Assembly (NCBI GenBank): GCA_914767715.1
Contig: OU612066.1
Coordinates: 19,566,283-19,630,282 of the forward strand
Direction of reading: 5' to 3'
DNA: 64,000 nucleotides
Source: Membranipora membranacea
Taxonomy: Eukaryota; Bryozoa; Gymnolaemata; Cheilostomatida; Membraniporidae
The stretch's first letter is position 1; each line of letters begins with the position of its first letter. This document shows, in pieces, positions 24,028 through 47,618 of the stretch. The translations under genes were made by a program, and so were the position numbers. The notes beneath the pieces were generated by a model. It saw only the letters and a list, made by a program, of their open reading frames with translations. It did not search any database and had not been told where the DNA came from.

Positions 24028-27000
24028 TCACGCTCTGTTCTCTAGATGATGTTGTATAGATTCTAATTTGTCTAGAACTATGTCTATGTTTGGTCTTTGA
24101 TCAGCGGCTATATTCAGCATTGACTTTGTAAGTTCCACCAGCTTGTAAGTATATCTGTCAGAAACAAGACATGATTGGTTATTCAAGAATACATTCATAG
24201 ACTGAACATCAAACTCAAACTGCCGCAAACTGTAGTTTGTGATGAGTATTTCATGATAAAATGCCCGAAAATGCAACTTGCCGTCAACCGAGCACTCAAA
24301 TCACATCAAATACAAAGTCTACATGACCAGAATTTAAGGTAAACATTGAGGATACCCCCCGAACAATTTTTCTTAAACTTAGTAAGTCAAGTTGAGTATG
24401 TTTGTCATACACCCTGGTTGTGACACACTGTCACTTAATCAAGCCTGCACATATAAGGAGATATGTCAATATAAGTAAAAGGGAGGCTTTAATGCCAATT
24501 CTGATTTGAGACGGAAAGCACAGAAGTGTTTATTAGAAAAACTTAAATTATCTAAAGCTAGCATCATGACTACAATAACAAAAATGGTCTAGATGACATG
24601 TTTTGTAAACGCTTTTCTTGCCATAAAGGTTCTCTATTCTTATTCCAGACCTGATTCTATTGGAAATGATTTCTTTTTTTTAAATATTAACTTACTTTAA
24701 TTGATCAGGGTACTCGACATTACCACCTATTGCTGCGAGCGCAATGCTGCCACCTTTTGAGTATATTTGATCAAATGGTCCTTGAAGATAAATACAGGCA
24801 TAGATGAGACAGCCCAGAGACTAGAAAGAAGAAAAGTTTACATGATAATGTGATATATATATATATTTTTATATCCTTTGGCAAAATAATTATTATGTAT
24901 AATGAACCATATACGTTGCAGAAGGAAGTATATATCCCGAGGTGCTGGGACTGGACACAATCAGTCTGGAAAGCTCCAATGAGGATTTATTAATTATTGT
25001 ATGTTGGTTATTCTTTTTTAATCCCACACTCAGTACAGTCGAATAGACAATAATCAGGGTAAGGGTAAGGTGCACACACATATATACATGTATATAAATT
25101 GCATTTGTGTCTTTGCAAAGAAACTCTTTGTGGCAATTGGGTAGATATGAAGAGTTATCCTTCCAGTTTGTTTGAAAGAGCAACTCCCAAAGCTTTCATA
25201 TTATATAATTCTTGGGCTAGACTTTCGAATGTATGCAAGACAAACCCATATATCTGTAGTCTCAGTAATAGTGTCTTCAGTTTGTACATTGAATAGCTCT
25301 GGGGCTCTGTAAGGCATCGTACATCGCTCTGCTGCATCATCTTGTAGCCTCTGAGCTTCACGGGAGTTGCTGGCATGGTACACAGCCTTATCTGTAGAAC
25401 CAAGGTCCATTAACACAGCACCTCCCTCATCATTTATCAGTACGTTAGCCGGTTTTATGTCTCTGAAAGATATAGAAATATAATAATGTTGAATATTAAG
25501 TGCTAGATTAGCCAGTATGATGTAACAAGCAAACTTATAGAACTTCTAGATATCATGTTACTCCTGATACTGCCAACTTTGGCTTCAAGAGATTCTTGTT
25601 TCACAGGCAGGTCAAGCCCGACTGGGGCATCAACAGAGCCCATTAGTCAATAGAATGCAACAGAATTTAAACATGAACCTCTAACAAACTGAGCTACCTC
25701 CTACCAGCATTTACTTTAACATTTTTCGTTCCGCAGAGGTGATTCAAGAGACGAAAGTTTCTATACTACTATACTATTGTAATTGTTACAATCTACATTT
25801 TCTTATGTTCTTAGGAAAACAAATAGATGAATAGCATAGCATTAAAGATATAAATATATATATATATATGCCTACCATCTATTATGATTATATTATATCC
25901 ATTTATTTATATATGGGTATGTCAAAATGTTGACTCCATAAAACTAACCTGTGAGCAAGCTTCGGAGAGCTGGAATGTAACGCCTTGACTGCTTGGCAGA
26001 CATCACTGAGCATGCTTAAGAGATCACTTTGGTTCAGATACTGTCCAGATTCTATTTGGTCTTGTAATGTGCCTCCCTAAAATACAGTAATAACCGGATA
26101 GGGCTATGTGCAAAGTATTTAATAGTTGGTAATAGTATAAAATATGACACAAGAGCATTGGACAGTGTCCATAAGCCATGAAGTCCTCATTTTCTATCGA
26201 TTACAGTTTGCGTATGCACAAGTTGCATTTTAACACACACTAGCAAAATTTTCGCAAAACCTTTCAAGGCTGCCAATAGAATGAAATCAATCAATGATGT
26301 TGAATGCGCCTTCTTTTCACCTTGAATTGCGACACCAAAAAGATCTTTTCTTTTAATCCCCTATAGATATAGCAGTAATACATAAGAGATGAAACTCACA
26401 GAATAGAGAGGCATAAGTATAAGGATCTTGCTGACAACGCTTGATGCCGGGTTGTTCACTGAAACAACAGTTGATCCTTCCAAAGATATAATATTAGGAT
26501 GGTCTCTGAATTGCCTCATATATTCTATTTCTTTCAAGAATTTATTTTCATCCTCCTTTGAATGGCATAAAATTCTCTTCAGTGCATAGGGCTTGTGTGT
26601 CCGTGAGTTTGTGACCAGGTCTACAAAACTAAAGCCTCTGTAAAAAAAAAGATAGAAATAATAATAATGAAATATGAAAGACTTAATTGCAGTCATAGTG
26701 CAGAGGTTGTAGTTGGTCATTATATTGATTCCTTACTGCTGCTATTACTGAAATTTCACACTCAAGGCACCTTGCGCTTGAGGCAAACATATATTTGCCT
26801 ATTTCACCCTGATGTTGGCTGGCCGCAACACATAGCTTGCAAGCCACAGGTGTAAAATACTAGGCAGTAGTATTCTTGAAAGGAAATTAGTCGGGAGGCC
26901 CATAATAATAGTATGAAATTCATATATCTATCTTGTATACCAAGCCATTAGCCATGCATGTGGTTCCTGGTGTGAGATTATGATTCACATGATATAAATA

Positions 27001-27181
27001 GTTGACAAGAAGTCCCAGCCATTACCTATGAATCAGTTTAAAACCTCCTGTATATAAATAAATATTGGGATGAGGAGATGAAGCTTAGCAGCCGAGTTAC
27101 TTACCCTTCTCCAAGTCTTGACTTTACATGGTAGGTCTGATTCTCAATCACAATTGCTTCTTTACCACAGAAGCACCCCAT
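24028..27181 (-). CDS. STK16: Serine/threonine kinase 16 (NAK family, lipid-anchored)
   Basis: Six exons on the minus strand: 27105-27181, 26400-26637, 25949-26076, 25246-25462, 24696-24820 and 24028-24154 (303 aa; human 305). The N-terminus MGCFC offers an N-myristoyl glycine and adjacent cysteines for palmitoylation, as in STK16, which sits on Golgi membranes. Kinase landmarks are all present: glycine loop LGEGGFSFVDL, catalytic Lys 46 (YALKRILCH), HRDIKPAN with Asp 149, DLGS at Asp 167 (STK16 normally has DLG in place of DFG), and YRAPELF. The C-terminal DQRPNIDIVLDKLE closes the C-lobe. It is expected to be active. Intron phases are consistent throughout. Confidence 0.96.
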
Positions 27182-27712
27182 CACACGTGATGTAAGTGAC
27201 ATGTAGCAATTACTGTGGCACACCAGCAGCACTTATTACATAGTAACCTCTGAGATATAAGTTCTTTTCTTGGCTTTACTCTTGTGTGATTAAATCTTTT
27301 CCATTTTCATTTTCCCAGTTTAAATGACCTTGAAGATTTAAGAGGTCAAACATAGCCAAAGACCTTACAATGTATTGGGCATCTGCTTACCCTCTCTCTA
27401 AAAATATTAAGACAAACCAAGTAAAAAGCTATATCTTAATTTCTTGTAAAAAGTAATTAAAAAATATAATATTTCATTTTCAGTGTTATGTATCCTTGGT
27501 GTCATTACGTGGAGTCAATACAGTTCAACCACTATCAGGAAATACTCCAGTTGTTTTATCCATTCAGTCTGATTACCTGCTACTATTCTATAGTGACAGA
27601 ACATTCAACCAATCAATTCAATACAATAGACTTAGTGTAGGACACACTGCAGGATGACGATCATGATGATGATGTTGTACTAGCTAGGCCTAGCAGTAGC
27701 ACTGTCTATGAC

Positions 27713-27830
27713 CAAGGAGTAACAGGTGTTACTCCTTGCTGTGACCAAGGAGTCTTTAACTCCTTGCTGTGACCAAGGAGTCTTTAACTCCTTGCTGTGA
27801 CCAGCTCCTTGCTGTGACCAGCTCCTTGCT
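27713..27830. repeat. Tandem cluster of micro-hairpins with 7-bp spacers
   Basis: Hairpins at 27713-27738, 27746-27766 and 27774-27794 each begin CAAGGAGT and end ACTCCTTG. They are separated by the 7-mer CTGTGAC, and two half units (CAGCTCCTTG) spaced by the same 7-mer follow. The first hairpin is preceded by CTATGAC. Confidence 0.85.
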
Positions 27831-27836
27831 GCAATT

Positions 27837-27910
27837 AGGTCTACTCCAAAACCTGGGATTTTGGCAATGTTTGACTGCCCCCCTTGAGTTTTTGTTGTTT
27901 TGTTGTTTGA
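27837..27910. mobile_element. Half copy of MITE family M4
   Basis: AGGTCTACTCCAAAACCTG, then GGCAATGTTTGACTGCCCCC and CTTGAGTTTTTGTTG match the left arm of the element at 3439-3585. The right arm is absent. Confidence 0.7.
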
Positions 27911-28045
27911 AGGTAATTCATGGTTGAGAAGACACATCCAACTTTCTTGGTCTCTGGAGTCAAAAGAAATTTGCATTTTGAATTGGATTTGGAAATGGAG
28001 ACCACAAGTGCCAGTAGTAGGAATCGATGATATGATTTGATTGCC

Positions 28046-28063
28046 CAAGGGAGTAACTCTTTG
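28046..28063. repeat. Degenerate micro-hairpin
   Basis: CAAGGGAGTAACTCTTTG with imperfect 7-bp flanks (GATTGCC and GTTTGTC). It is probably an older member of the CAAGGAGT family. Confidence 0.4.
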
Positions 28064-28917
28064 GTTTGTCTAAGAAGTAAATGGGGTCCCCTGTGACTAC
28101 TTGGTTTGCTCCAAATATACAATTATGATGACAGTTATCACCCCACTACACCCACAACAGCTTAGGCGCTCTCTCTGATTGAATGTTCTTCTCCAATTGA
28201 CCAACGTCACAGCCAACACATGAAGCAGCGATCATGTTTTGTAGTAAAATTACAGCTGTCTTGTGCGGAGGCAGGGAATTGTTGATTGTTCTACATCTCG
28301 GCATGTCACTAAGAAATCTATTACAAAACCTGGTTACTGCTATTACCAATATGCCCTCAAATTATTAATGTTGTGTTCTGCTTTATCCTGACAGAGAAAT
28401 AACAAAACCACTAAATAAGTTCCTCATTAAATAAGGGTACTATGTGCGGGTTTTATGACTGATCTTTTTAGATTGCCTCTATTCAGTGTTATTCCAGTCT
28501 GGTGGGTTTTTTAATATCCCAGAGATTATGGTTGAGACCAATGCATATCGCTCCACCTCAGATACAAAACAACAGATTCAGTTGATTTTCCAGGCAGGGA
28601 AACAAACCATGGCTTTTTAATAGGATTTGTGATGTGCTCACCTGAGTGCTGACCCCTCAAAGACTGATCGTGACTAAAGCTGAAAAGCCAAATAATAAAA
28701 TTCATTAGGATCAAAATTCCGTTAAACACACCTTTCCAATCCTCTTGAAGTTATAATCAAGCATACAGTGTTATTCACTATGATCCCATGTTGCGATTTC
28801 ATAAGGATTTCGGGAGTAATAGCCCCATGGAAATGGCATTAAAGTCAAATTCCGATTGTGACGAATGACTTTTTTGACGCGAATACACATCCTGTCTTGA
28901 ATCAAACAATATCTAAT

Positions 28918-29006
28918 TGGCTGAGCTGAATGGTGAGCGGCTTGCACACAATGACTTCAAAGGGCATTACCGCGGGAGGCCGGGGTTCAAGTCCCGGCTG
29001 CGGCAG
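28918..29006 (+). repeat. tRNA-derived SINE-like unit
   Basis: An A-box-like GGCTGAGCTGAATGGTGAGC and a strong B box GGGGTTCAAGTCCC at tRNA-like spacing for a long variable arm. No 5' acceptor strand pairs with the 3' CTGCGGCA. A similar B-box unit is at 41006-41075. Confidence 0.5.
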
Positions 29007-29289
29007 ATTCTTTTCATGTTTTTTCCATCATGGAAATGGTTAGCATTCATAATTCATGGGACCATAGTGATTGAGAATTCACGTCACAATACATATCCAC
29101 ATTGATTCGAAAGCAGAAAACATTTGAACAATACTGTTGCAATCAGCGCAATGATCACAAAGCAGGATCCTGAATATATCCCTGGTTTGTTGCTCTGGTA
29201 AACTGATATGAGGATGACACATGATATGGCACCCATCGTATTCAGAGGCCCGGAAAAATTTGATTAAGGATATATTGGTAGTAAATCTG

Positions 29290-29850
29290 TCAGACAATTT
29301 TATAATTTATGCCGGGTCCATCAATTAGTTGTGTTTTAAGGTTTTGATATGTATCTATCTTGAGTGTAGTTCTTCTAATTTTTGAGTAATTTGGGCAGTC
29401 AAAAACAAAATGGTTATCTGAATAAGATATCTCCCCACATTTAGGACAAGATGGCTCGTCAGCAATGCTTATTCGATTTAAGTGTTGTTGAATGGACCAT
29501 GACCTGTGATAGTATTTAAAACATATGACAGAAGTGGCCTTTTGAGTCGCAACAGGGGTTTGGATATTTGACCCTTGATATGTCCAGTAAGGGTTTTTGT
29601 ACATTTTTTTGAGTTGAACCTCTGATCTTTTAAAGCGCTCATCGCTAGTTCTATGATTTTTATTTTGTGACTGTTTGAGCAATATGGAGTGATGGTCCAG
29701 GATCGAGGGTATCATGCGCACCCCGAGGTTGGCAAGCTCATCAGCACACTCATTACCATTGATCCTAGAGTGGCCAGGGACGCAGATAAGAGTGATGGTT
29801 TTTGTTGTAATTTCAGGGTTTTGAAGGGGCGGGGGGGGGGGGTTTATCAT
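29290..29850 (-). mobile_element. 5'-truncated non-LTR retrotransposon, RNase H and zinc-knuckle end
   Basis: An open frame of 186 codons on the minus strand. Near its start is VPGHSRINGNECADELA, the conserved C-terminal part of the RNase H domain with the His and Asp of the active site. The C-terminus has CPKCG...HFVFDCPNY, the cysteine/histidine motif that ends ORF2 of I/Jockey-type LINEs. The reverse transcriptase and the first part of RNase H are missing; the sequence breaks off at a long C run. It is an inactive fragment, although its frame is still open, so insertion may be recent. Confidence 0.85.
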
Positions 29851-30442
29851 TCTCCTATGTTTTTTATATAGTATATGAAAAATTGGCTATTTCTGACCAA
29901 ATACCAGCTCCGTTAAGTGTTTTTCTTAACTTCTCAAGGCTTTATTAGTGCTATTGCAAAATTATTTATCTGAATAGTGAAGTAATTGAGCTCAACTATT
30001 TATTTCCTTTGAAGAGTGAAGTATTCATGCAATTGGTAACCTATATTTTGAGTTGTTTACTGTCTGATTGAAGAAGTGGATAAGGAAAAAAACATGTTCT
30101 CAACATCAATTGGATTAGCTGCACTTGATCTAATTGATGATTATGTCATTGCGTAACTGGGCCTGTGGTCTGTTGGAAAAAAGCGATGGTCTATGTTTTT
30201 ATAATAAACACACATATAAATACTTTATTTATATGTTTATGGTTGTTAAAAACTATCTGAGTAAATATCTAGCACCCAAGTGTCAGAGAAGGGGGGGGGG
30301 GGCTTAGAAATTTTCCTTGAGTACCTCTGATAATTTGCTTCATAGGGATATGATTTATTTTTAGATGTTAATTAATAATGATTGATGGTAGCCTATTATA
30401 ACAAGTAACAACTCGCCTCAGTGCATCTATGTTTGGTAACTT

Positions 30443-42575
<12,133 letters not shown>

Positions 42576-42760
42576 TAGCCTCTCTTTTACTGGAGGTAGC
42601 TATTTGGTGCTGAAGAAGGACTCGCCATGCTCTCCGATGCAAGGTATCACTTCACAAAACCTCGATAGATGGCCCGGAACATGATCTTGCCACCCTACAT
42701 GGTCTTATTTCTAAATCTTTTCTAGGCTTATCCACAGCATGTTATTCGTTCTACTTCCAA

Positions 42761-42766
42761 AATAAA
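42761..42766 (+). terminator. Polyadenylation signal of the serine protease gene
   Basis: AATAAA about 185 bases after the stop codon. Confidence 0.55.
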
Positions 42767-42966
42767 TTATTGACTATAATAAGTTGCAGTTATAAACATT
42801 TATTGAATAGCATTTATTATGGCACACATAAAGATGTGTATAGTTGCAACAGTTACTCACATTGACACTTTCTAGTCTTATGAAGTTGATCTGATGTAAT
42901 TTACTACTACGCATAGCAAACATGTGGGTGAGGGCATAAAACTTTTCTTTTTTTGTGTTATTATAT

Positions 42967-42990
42967 CAAGGAGTCCTTGATTACTCCTTG
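42967..42990. repeat. Micro-hairpin (24 bp)
   Basis: CAAGGAGTCCTTGATTACTCCTTG. The flanking 7-mers ATTATAT and ATGATAT differ at one base. Confidence 0.7.
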
Positions 42991-43538
42991 ATGATATTAT
43001 ATTTTCTGCATTTTTCATTCCAGTTATTTTTGTGATCCTTTTCTATTTTTTACACTGTTATAACATAACTAGCATTTTCAGTTATCTTTTTTTACAAACA
43101 CAACTCACTGGGATATGGTCTCTTTATACAATACATCTTGTTTCTGCTACAATAATACAAATACGCAAATGATTATCTAGCTTGAGAGCACGAGCTGTCT
43201 TGATAGGGTCTGGGGAGGGTCATACAGGCACCCATGATGACTTGTTTTGTTGTTACTACCTCTATCCTGGACAAAAAGCCTGTAAAGTTATACCACAAAT
43301 ATGCATCACAGTTTCAGCGCAAGGCTAAGAGAGACTGATCCACACTGATGATCGATCCAGGGCGAGCGGGATCGCTAACAACGGTAATATTGATTCAGGA
43401 GTTGTGTCCCCGAAAGTGCTATGATTATACTAGCAAAGCATAATGCTCTTATTCTCAAGTTACCTCATTCTGTTGGTTGTCTATCAATGTTGTACAAAAA
43501 TCAACGAAAAAAACTTATCCAAAGTATTGGGTTTTTAG

Positions 43539-43601
43539 ATGGATATAGAAGCAATCCGTGAGTTTCGGACTCTGATTGAACAACAACATTATTATCACTG
43601 A
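43539..43601 (+). pseudogene. Relic first exon of an NTase-TPR family gene
   Basis: An acceptor-like TTTTTAG followed by ATGGATATAGAAGCAATCCG reads MDIEAIREF and stops after 20 residues. This copies the start of the exon at 36867 (TTTTAG, ATGGATATAGAAGCGATCCG) on the other strand, including the acceptor. Similarity ends after about 28 coding bases, and no large exon follows. Confidence 0.65.
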
Positions 43602-44068
43602 TTCAGAATTCATCATTAGTTTATGTGTGCTTTTGTCAGTTGATATCATTGTTTCAGAGATAGCATTTGTTCTGTTTCACAAAGCTTCTTCATAGATATT
43701 AGCTATTTACCAATCGTAATCGTATTTATATGTTTATGGTACCTCTTTGAAAATCTTAATGGTTTATAACAAGGTAGTCGTCAGATCACAACAGTATATG
43801 GAGTTGACATTCGGTTATCCCACACATTTATGTGCGCAGTATAGTGTATCCAGTGTATGTAAATCACGTTATTTAGTTTTTTCCCCAGGGATTTCCATAA
43901 TCAACAATCAAAAACAGATGCTGAGAGGAGAAATAACAGATAACAGAAACAAGCTGCTATCTTCGCTTTTTTTGTCATTTCTCCTTTGAACATTTATTGT
44001 AATTGTTGATTTGTTCAACAGTTTCGCTAGAGACTGCATGACCATGAAGAACCTCAATGTGATCAAAC

Positions 44069-44220
44069 ACGCGCTCCATCGGGCCGTCAGAATCACAAAC
44101 ACACGCTCCAGCGGGGTCAGAGTCACAAACACGCGCTACAGCGGGGTCAGAGTCACAAACACGCGCTCCAGCGGGGTCAGAGTCACAAACACGCGCTCCA
44201 GCGGGGTCAGAGTCACAAAT
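44069..44220. repeat. Minisatellite, 30-bp unit, about five copies
   Basis: The unit is ACGCGCTCCAGCGGGGTCAG followed by AGTCACAAAC. The inner three units are nearly identical; the first is diverged (CATCGGGCCGTCAGAATC). It is GC-rich against an AT-rich background. It keeps frames open on both strands by its period and is not read as coding. Confidence 0.9.
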
Positions 44221-45104
44221 CAGAGATATGTGGAACAAGGGTTCAAAATATTTTTACATGTTTCTCCGTTAAATCTTTTTTTTTTAGATTATGAATGAGA
44301 ATAATAAGTCATTTTATGTTATATACATGGCTTTCCACATCCATAAATTGATAATTATGGGGCAATCATAAATGTAATACTACTTTGGCTTTCAAACGTA
44401 GTTTTGATAGTAAATACAAATAGCGCATGGGTAACAGCTAAGTATAAGCATCCATCTAATTGATTTATCTGCCAGATTGCTGGTAGCAGCATTCACCTTT
44501 TACCAAGTGCTGTCTTGCAGTATATTATGAGTTATGACCTTCTCATTAAAGGGTCTGCAGCAACAAAATAGATAATAAAATTGCAAATGCTAACAAGCTA
44601 TCAGAAGTATGGGACAACTCCAAACAAAGTGTACTACATTATATTGTATCATAATGCTCTTCACCGCGGCTAGTCATAATTTAACCTCCCAGGACGTTAC
44701 AATGACATAAGAAAATGTTATTAGAAATAGCAAAAATCTCAATTCAGATCACAATGCAAACTCACAATGAAAAAAATCAGATTATTACAAATATCAAAAG
44801 AAAGTTTTCCATGCGGCCATTCTTCTGTAGCCTAGTTCAAGCCAAAATTATGTTCCATTTCAATCAGCGGCTTGTGTGTCGTGGTTATCTGCAGATCGGA
44901 CTTTGATTTGCGGACATTTAAGTGCGTAAACTTTGTTAGGTTTTTTTCGTGATGATTGTTGATAATGGGGTGCCACTATCAGTGACCCGGACAAAGTTCA
45001 AGCACTACTTAGTGGTTATCATGTCAAGGGACAATCAGATCCCTGCATGTATGAAGAGGAAGGATAGGGTAATGGATGATTACAATTATATAGTTTAGTT
45101 TGAG

Positions 45105-45122
45105 CAAGGAGTTAACTCCTTG
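45105..45122. repeat. Micro-hairpin (18 bp, perfect palindrome) with exact 7-bp flanks
   Basis: CAAGGAGTTAACTCCTTG, with GTTTGAG directly on each side (45098-45104 and 45123-45129). Confidence 0.85.
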
Positions 45123-45247
45123 GTTTGAGTGTCCAAATTGCTTTGAAAGGGTGGGGGAGGGGTTAAAGTAGAATGCGATCAATTCTTACAGCAAATCGTG
45201 TTCCCTTGTTTTCATCCTAAAATATTTAGCTTTAGGATCTCGTCACA

Positions 45248-45439
45248 TATATATACGAACTAAAAGGGACTCTTATAATATACTCTAGAGGAGCAGAGTA
45301 TGCCTTTGTCGCAGGGTATATAGAAAGAGTGAAATATCAACTATAGTTGATATTTCACTCTTTCTATATACCCTGCGACAAAGGCATACTCTGCTCCTCT
45401 AGAGTATATTATAAGAGTCCCTTTTAGTTCGTATATATA
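45248..45439. repeat. Perfect spacerless palindrome, 192 bp
   Basis: The 96-base arms are exact reverse complements, base by base, meeting between 45343 and 45344 (CAACTA|TAGTTG). The outer ends read TATATATACGAACTAAAAGG. Pairing stops at 45247/45440. There is no coding content. Confidence 0.95.
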
Positions 45440-46215
45440 GTTACAATTTACTCCACCTCATATAAACTCCCACCCAAGCTAGTATCAGCTAGTAACTAGC
45501 CAACATTTAGTCACCCAAAATAACTGAACTCTAGCTAATATATACAGTGGATGTTATGGGAAGAAACATTGAGTATGAAGGAATTGTGCCCTACCATAAG
45601 CGTATGGACAACTTCCTAATAATTGATCATAACATGAATATCATGAAAACTGAGACGTCATTCTAGATTTCAATAATCCTTATTTGCCAATCAAATTACA
45701 TGAGCTTATGAGAACATGAACAAGCAAAAATAAATGGTAATTCCTCTTTAATAAGAGAACTGTCTACAAATAAACTCTCATTATTATTAAACTACTGACT
45801 TCAATAATTAACCCTAAAATTTTTTTTTTAGTTCTCACACTAAAGTAACTCTCTGTTAGGCAGAGAAGCTTTTGACAAACCTTTAAACTGACGTGGCATG
45901 CCAGCCAAAAGACTTGCCAAGGACCGACTTCAAACCCCAACAACCTTGGTAATACGAATTAAGTTCAAAACATTTTTGTTTTTTTAAAGATCTCGATAAA
46001 GATCATCAATCCTTTATATTATATTGTATCAACAGAACTGCCCTCCTTGATAACAAAGTTTTTAACAAATTCACTGGTACATTACAACATTGGTCTTATG
46101 TGCTGTTACAACAGCATGGTCTTATGTGTCATTTATGCCTTGATCAGCAAATAGAATTGATATATAATTGTACATGCTAAAGTGTCCTGAATTTCTTCAT
46201 TTAATAGTATTAGAT

Positions 46216-46238
46216 CAAGGAGTGTCTTTAACTCTTTG
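46216..46238. repeat. Micro-hairpin (23 bp) with exact 7-bp flanks
   Basis: CAAGGAGTGTCTTTAACTCTTTG, with ATTAGAT directly on each side (46209-46215 and 46239-46245). Confidence 0.85.
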
Positions 46239-47618
46239 ATTAGATCTATACCTTATATTAGGTCATTCATTGAGAGGAACACCAAATTTGCAGATTTGCT
46301 GAATATTCCATCAGAGGTGACTTTCATATATTATTAGAACCCAGAAGAGATAGCCACTCAAATAGTTCCCTTCACTGGTTGGTTTTGTTCATTTTAAATT
46401 CATAACGCTTCAAGACTGTCTCTGTTTCAGCACAAGTATCAATTCATGAGTGTGTGTATGCCATTTTAATTCAATTCTACCAACATTGAAAGCCTTTCTA
46501 TCAGATGAAAACTTGCTCAAGACTACATCGGTTACCAGACAAAAGAGACAGTAAGTTGTGCTCTCCTTGTATTTTATTTAAAAATCAGTGACAAGAAAAA
46601 TAGCTAAAACATCTCTATGAACACAACCAACATACAATTCTGTTATTGGCATTTCGATTGGTTACGCTTTGATCGTAAGGATGGGGCATCATCATTGGAT
46701 AGCCAATGTGTCAGCGCTTTACAACAACAGTATTTATAGCCAATGCTTATAAAATCATTATTATCAATCTAGGCGAGTCTTCATAGCAATGCTGTGCACA
46801 AGTTAGCATAGCTACTGAACTGGTGTTAAAAATCCAAAAATAGTATTAATCTTCCACAGACTGACAATAAATATTAAATAAAATTTTAGATTACACATGC
46901 GAGGAGAAATAAACTTATTTTAAATAAACTGAGACAAAGAAATATCATTATCTTTGGACCGCACTTGCTTCCGTCAATACTCATTGGCTTTAACTGGCTA
47001 CTGTTAATTAGCATTCCATGACCATGAATCTGAGTCGGGCCTGGGCTGGAACAACAATGCTAAATCTACTCTCATATTTTAAATCGAAATCAGTTTGATT
47101 GGTACAGCTGGTTGCTCTTATTAGGGTAAATCTATGTAATCTAGTCTATAACTAGGACAGTGCCGCAGCCAAATATTAGGGTAAATGGAAAAGGATTACT
47201 TTTTTTATCACAGATACAGTTTTTGTTGATTTTTTTGGGGTTTTGACTCAAAACCATAGAACTATTATTTGGAAGGAGAATTTAACTTACGGTTATAACA
47301 TATAAAGCAGGGTGCTGTTCATGGCTTTGTGAAAGGCTTGGCAACAGGGCTAGGTTAAGATAAAAACAGAGACTCAGGAATCGTCTACCCTATAAATGGA
47401 TTAGAGTAGGCAACTCTCAGTTCCTGTCTATTTCACTGTATGACCATATCCTGATGCATTACAACAGCATATTACAAAGGCTATCATACGCTAAGAGATC
47501 TGGTACGATAATAATGTGCTTGAAGAAGCAATCAAATGCATCACATGTACATAAACAGAAAATTCTTAAATAGCTACAATGCTGTGGATGTGTCAACTCC
47601 TGCACAAGTGTGGCGGTA

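Larger units (their letters stand above)
27182..30442. other. Intergenic region rich in repeats (STK16 to serine protease)
   Basis: Divergent spacer of 3.3 kb. It holds the cluster of micro-hairpins (27713-27830), a half MITE M4, a decayed micro-hairpin at 28046, a tRNA-derived repeat (28918-29006), a truncated LINE (29290-29850) and two long G runs (near 29827-29841 and 30290-30302). Confidence 0.7.
42576..47618. other. Intergenic region between convergent serine protease and MXD genes
   Basis: Five kb with no intact gene seen. It holds micro-hairpins at 42967, 45105 and 46216, a relic exon of the NTase-TPR family (43539-43601), a 30-bp minisatellite (44069-44220), a perfect 192-bp palindrome (45248-45439), and a long probable MXD 3' UTR at the right end. 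Confidence 0.65.

Noticed and set aside
27713-27830. Repeat-spacer array resembling CRISPR
   Set aside because: The spacers are only 7 bp and identical, units are hairpins of 21-26 bp, and the window is animal nuclear DNA. It fits tandem micro-hairpins.
28918-29006. A tRNA gene with long variable arm
   Set aside because: It has a good B box, but there is no 5' acceptor strand to pair with CTGCGGCA.
43975-44298. Open frames of 87-95 codons on both strands across the minisatellite
   Set aside because: They are created by the 30-bp period; composition is repeat-driven and they lack any domain.
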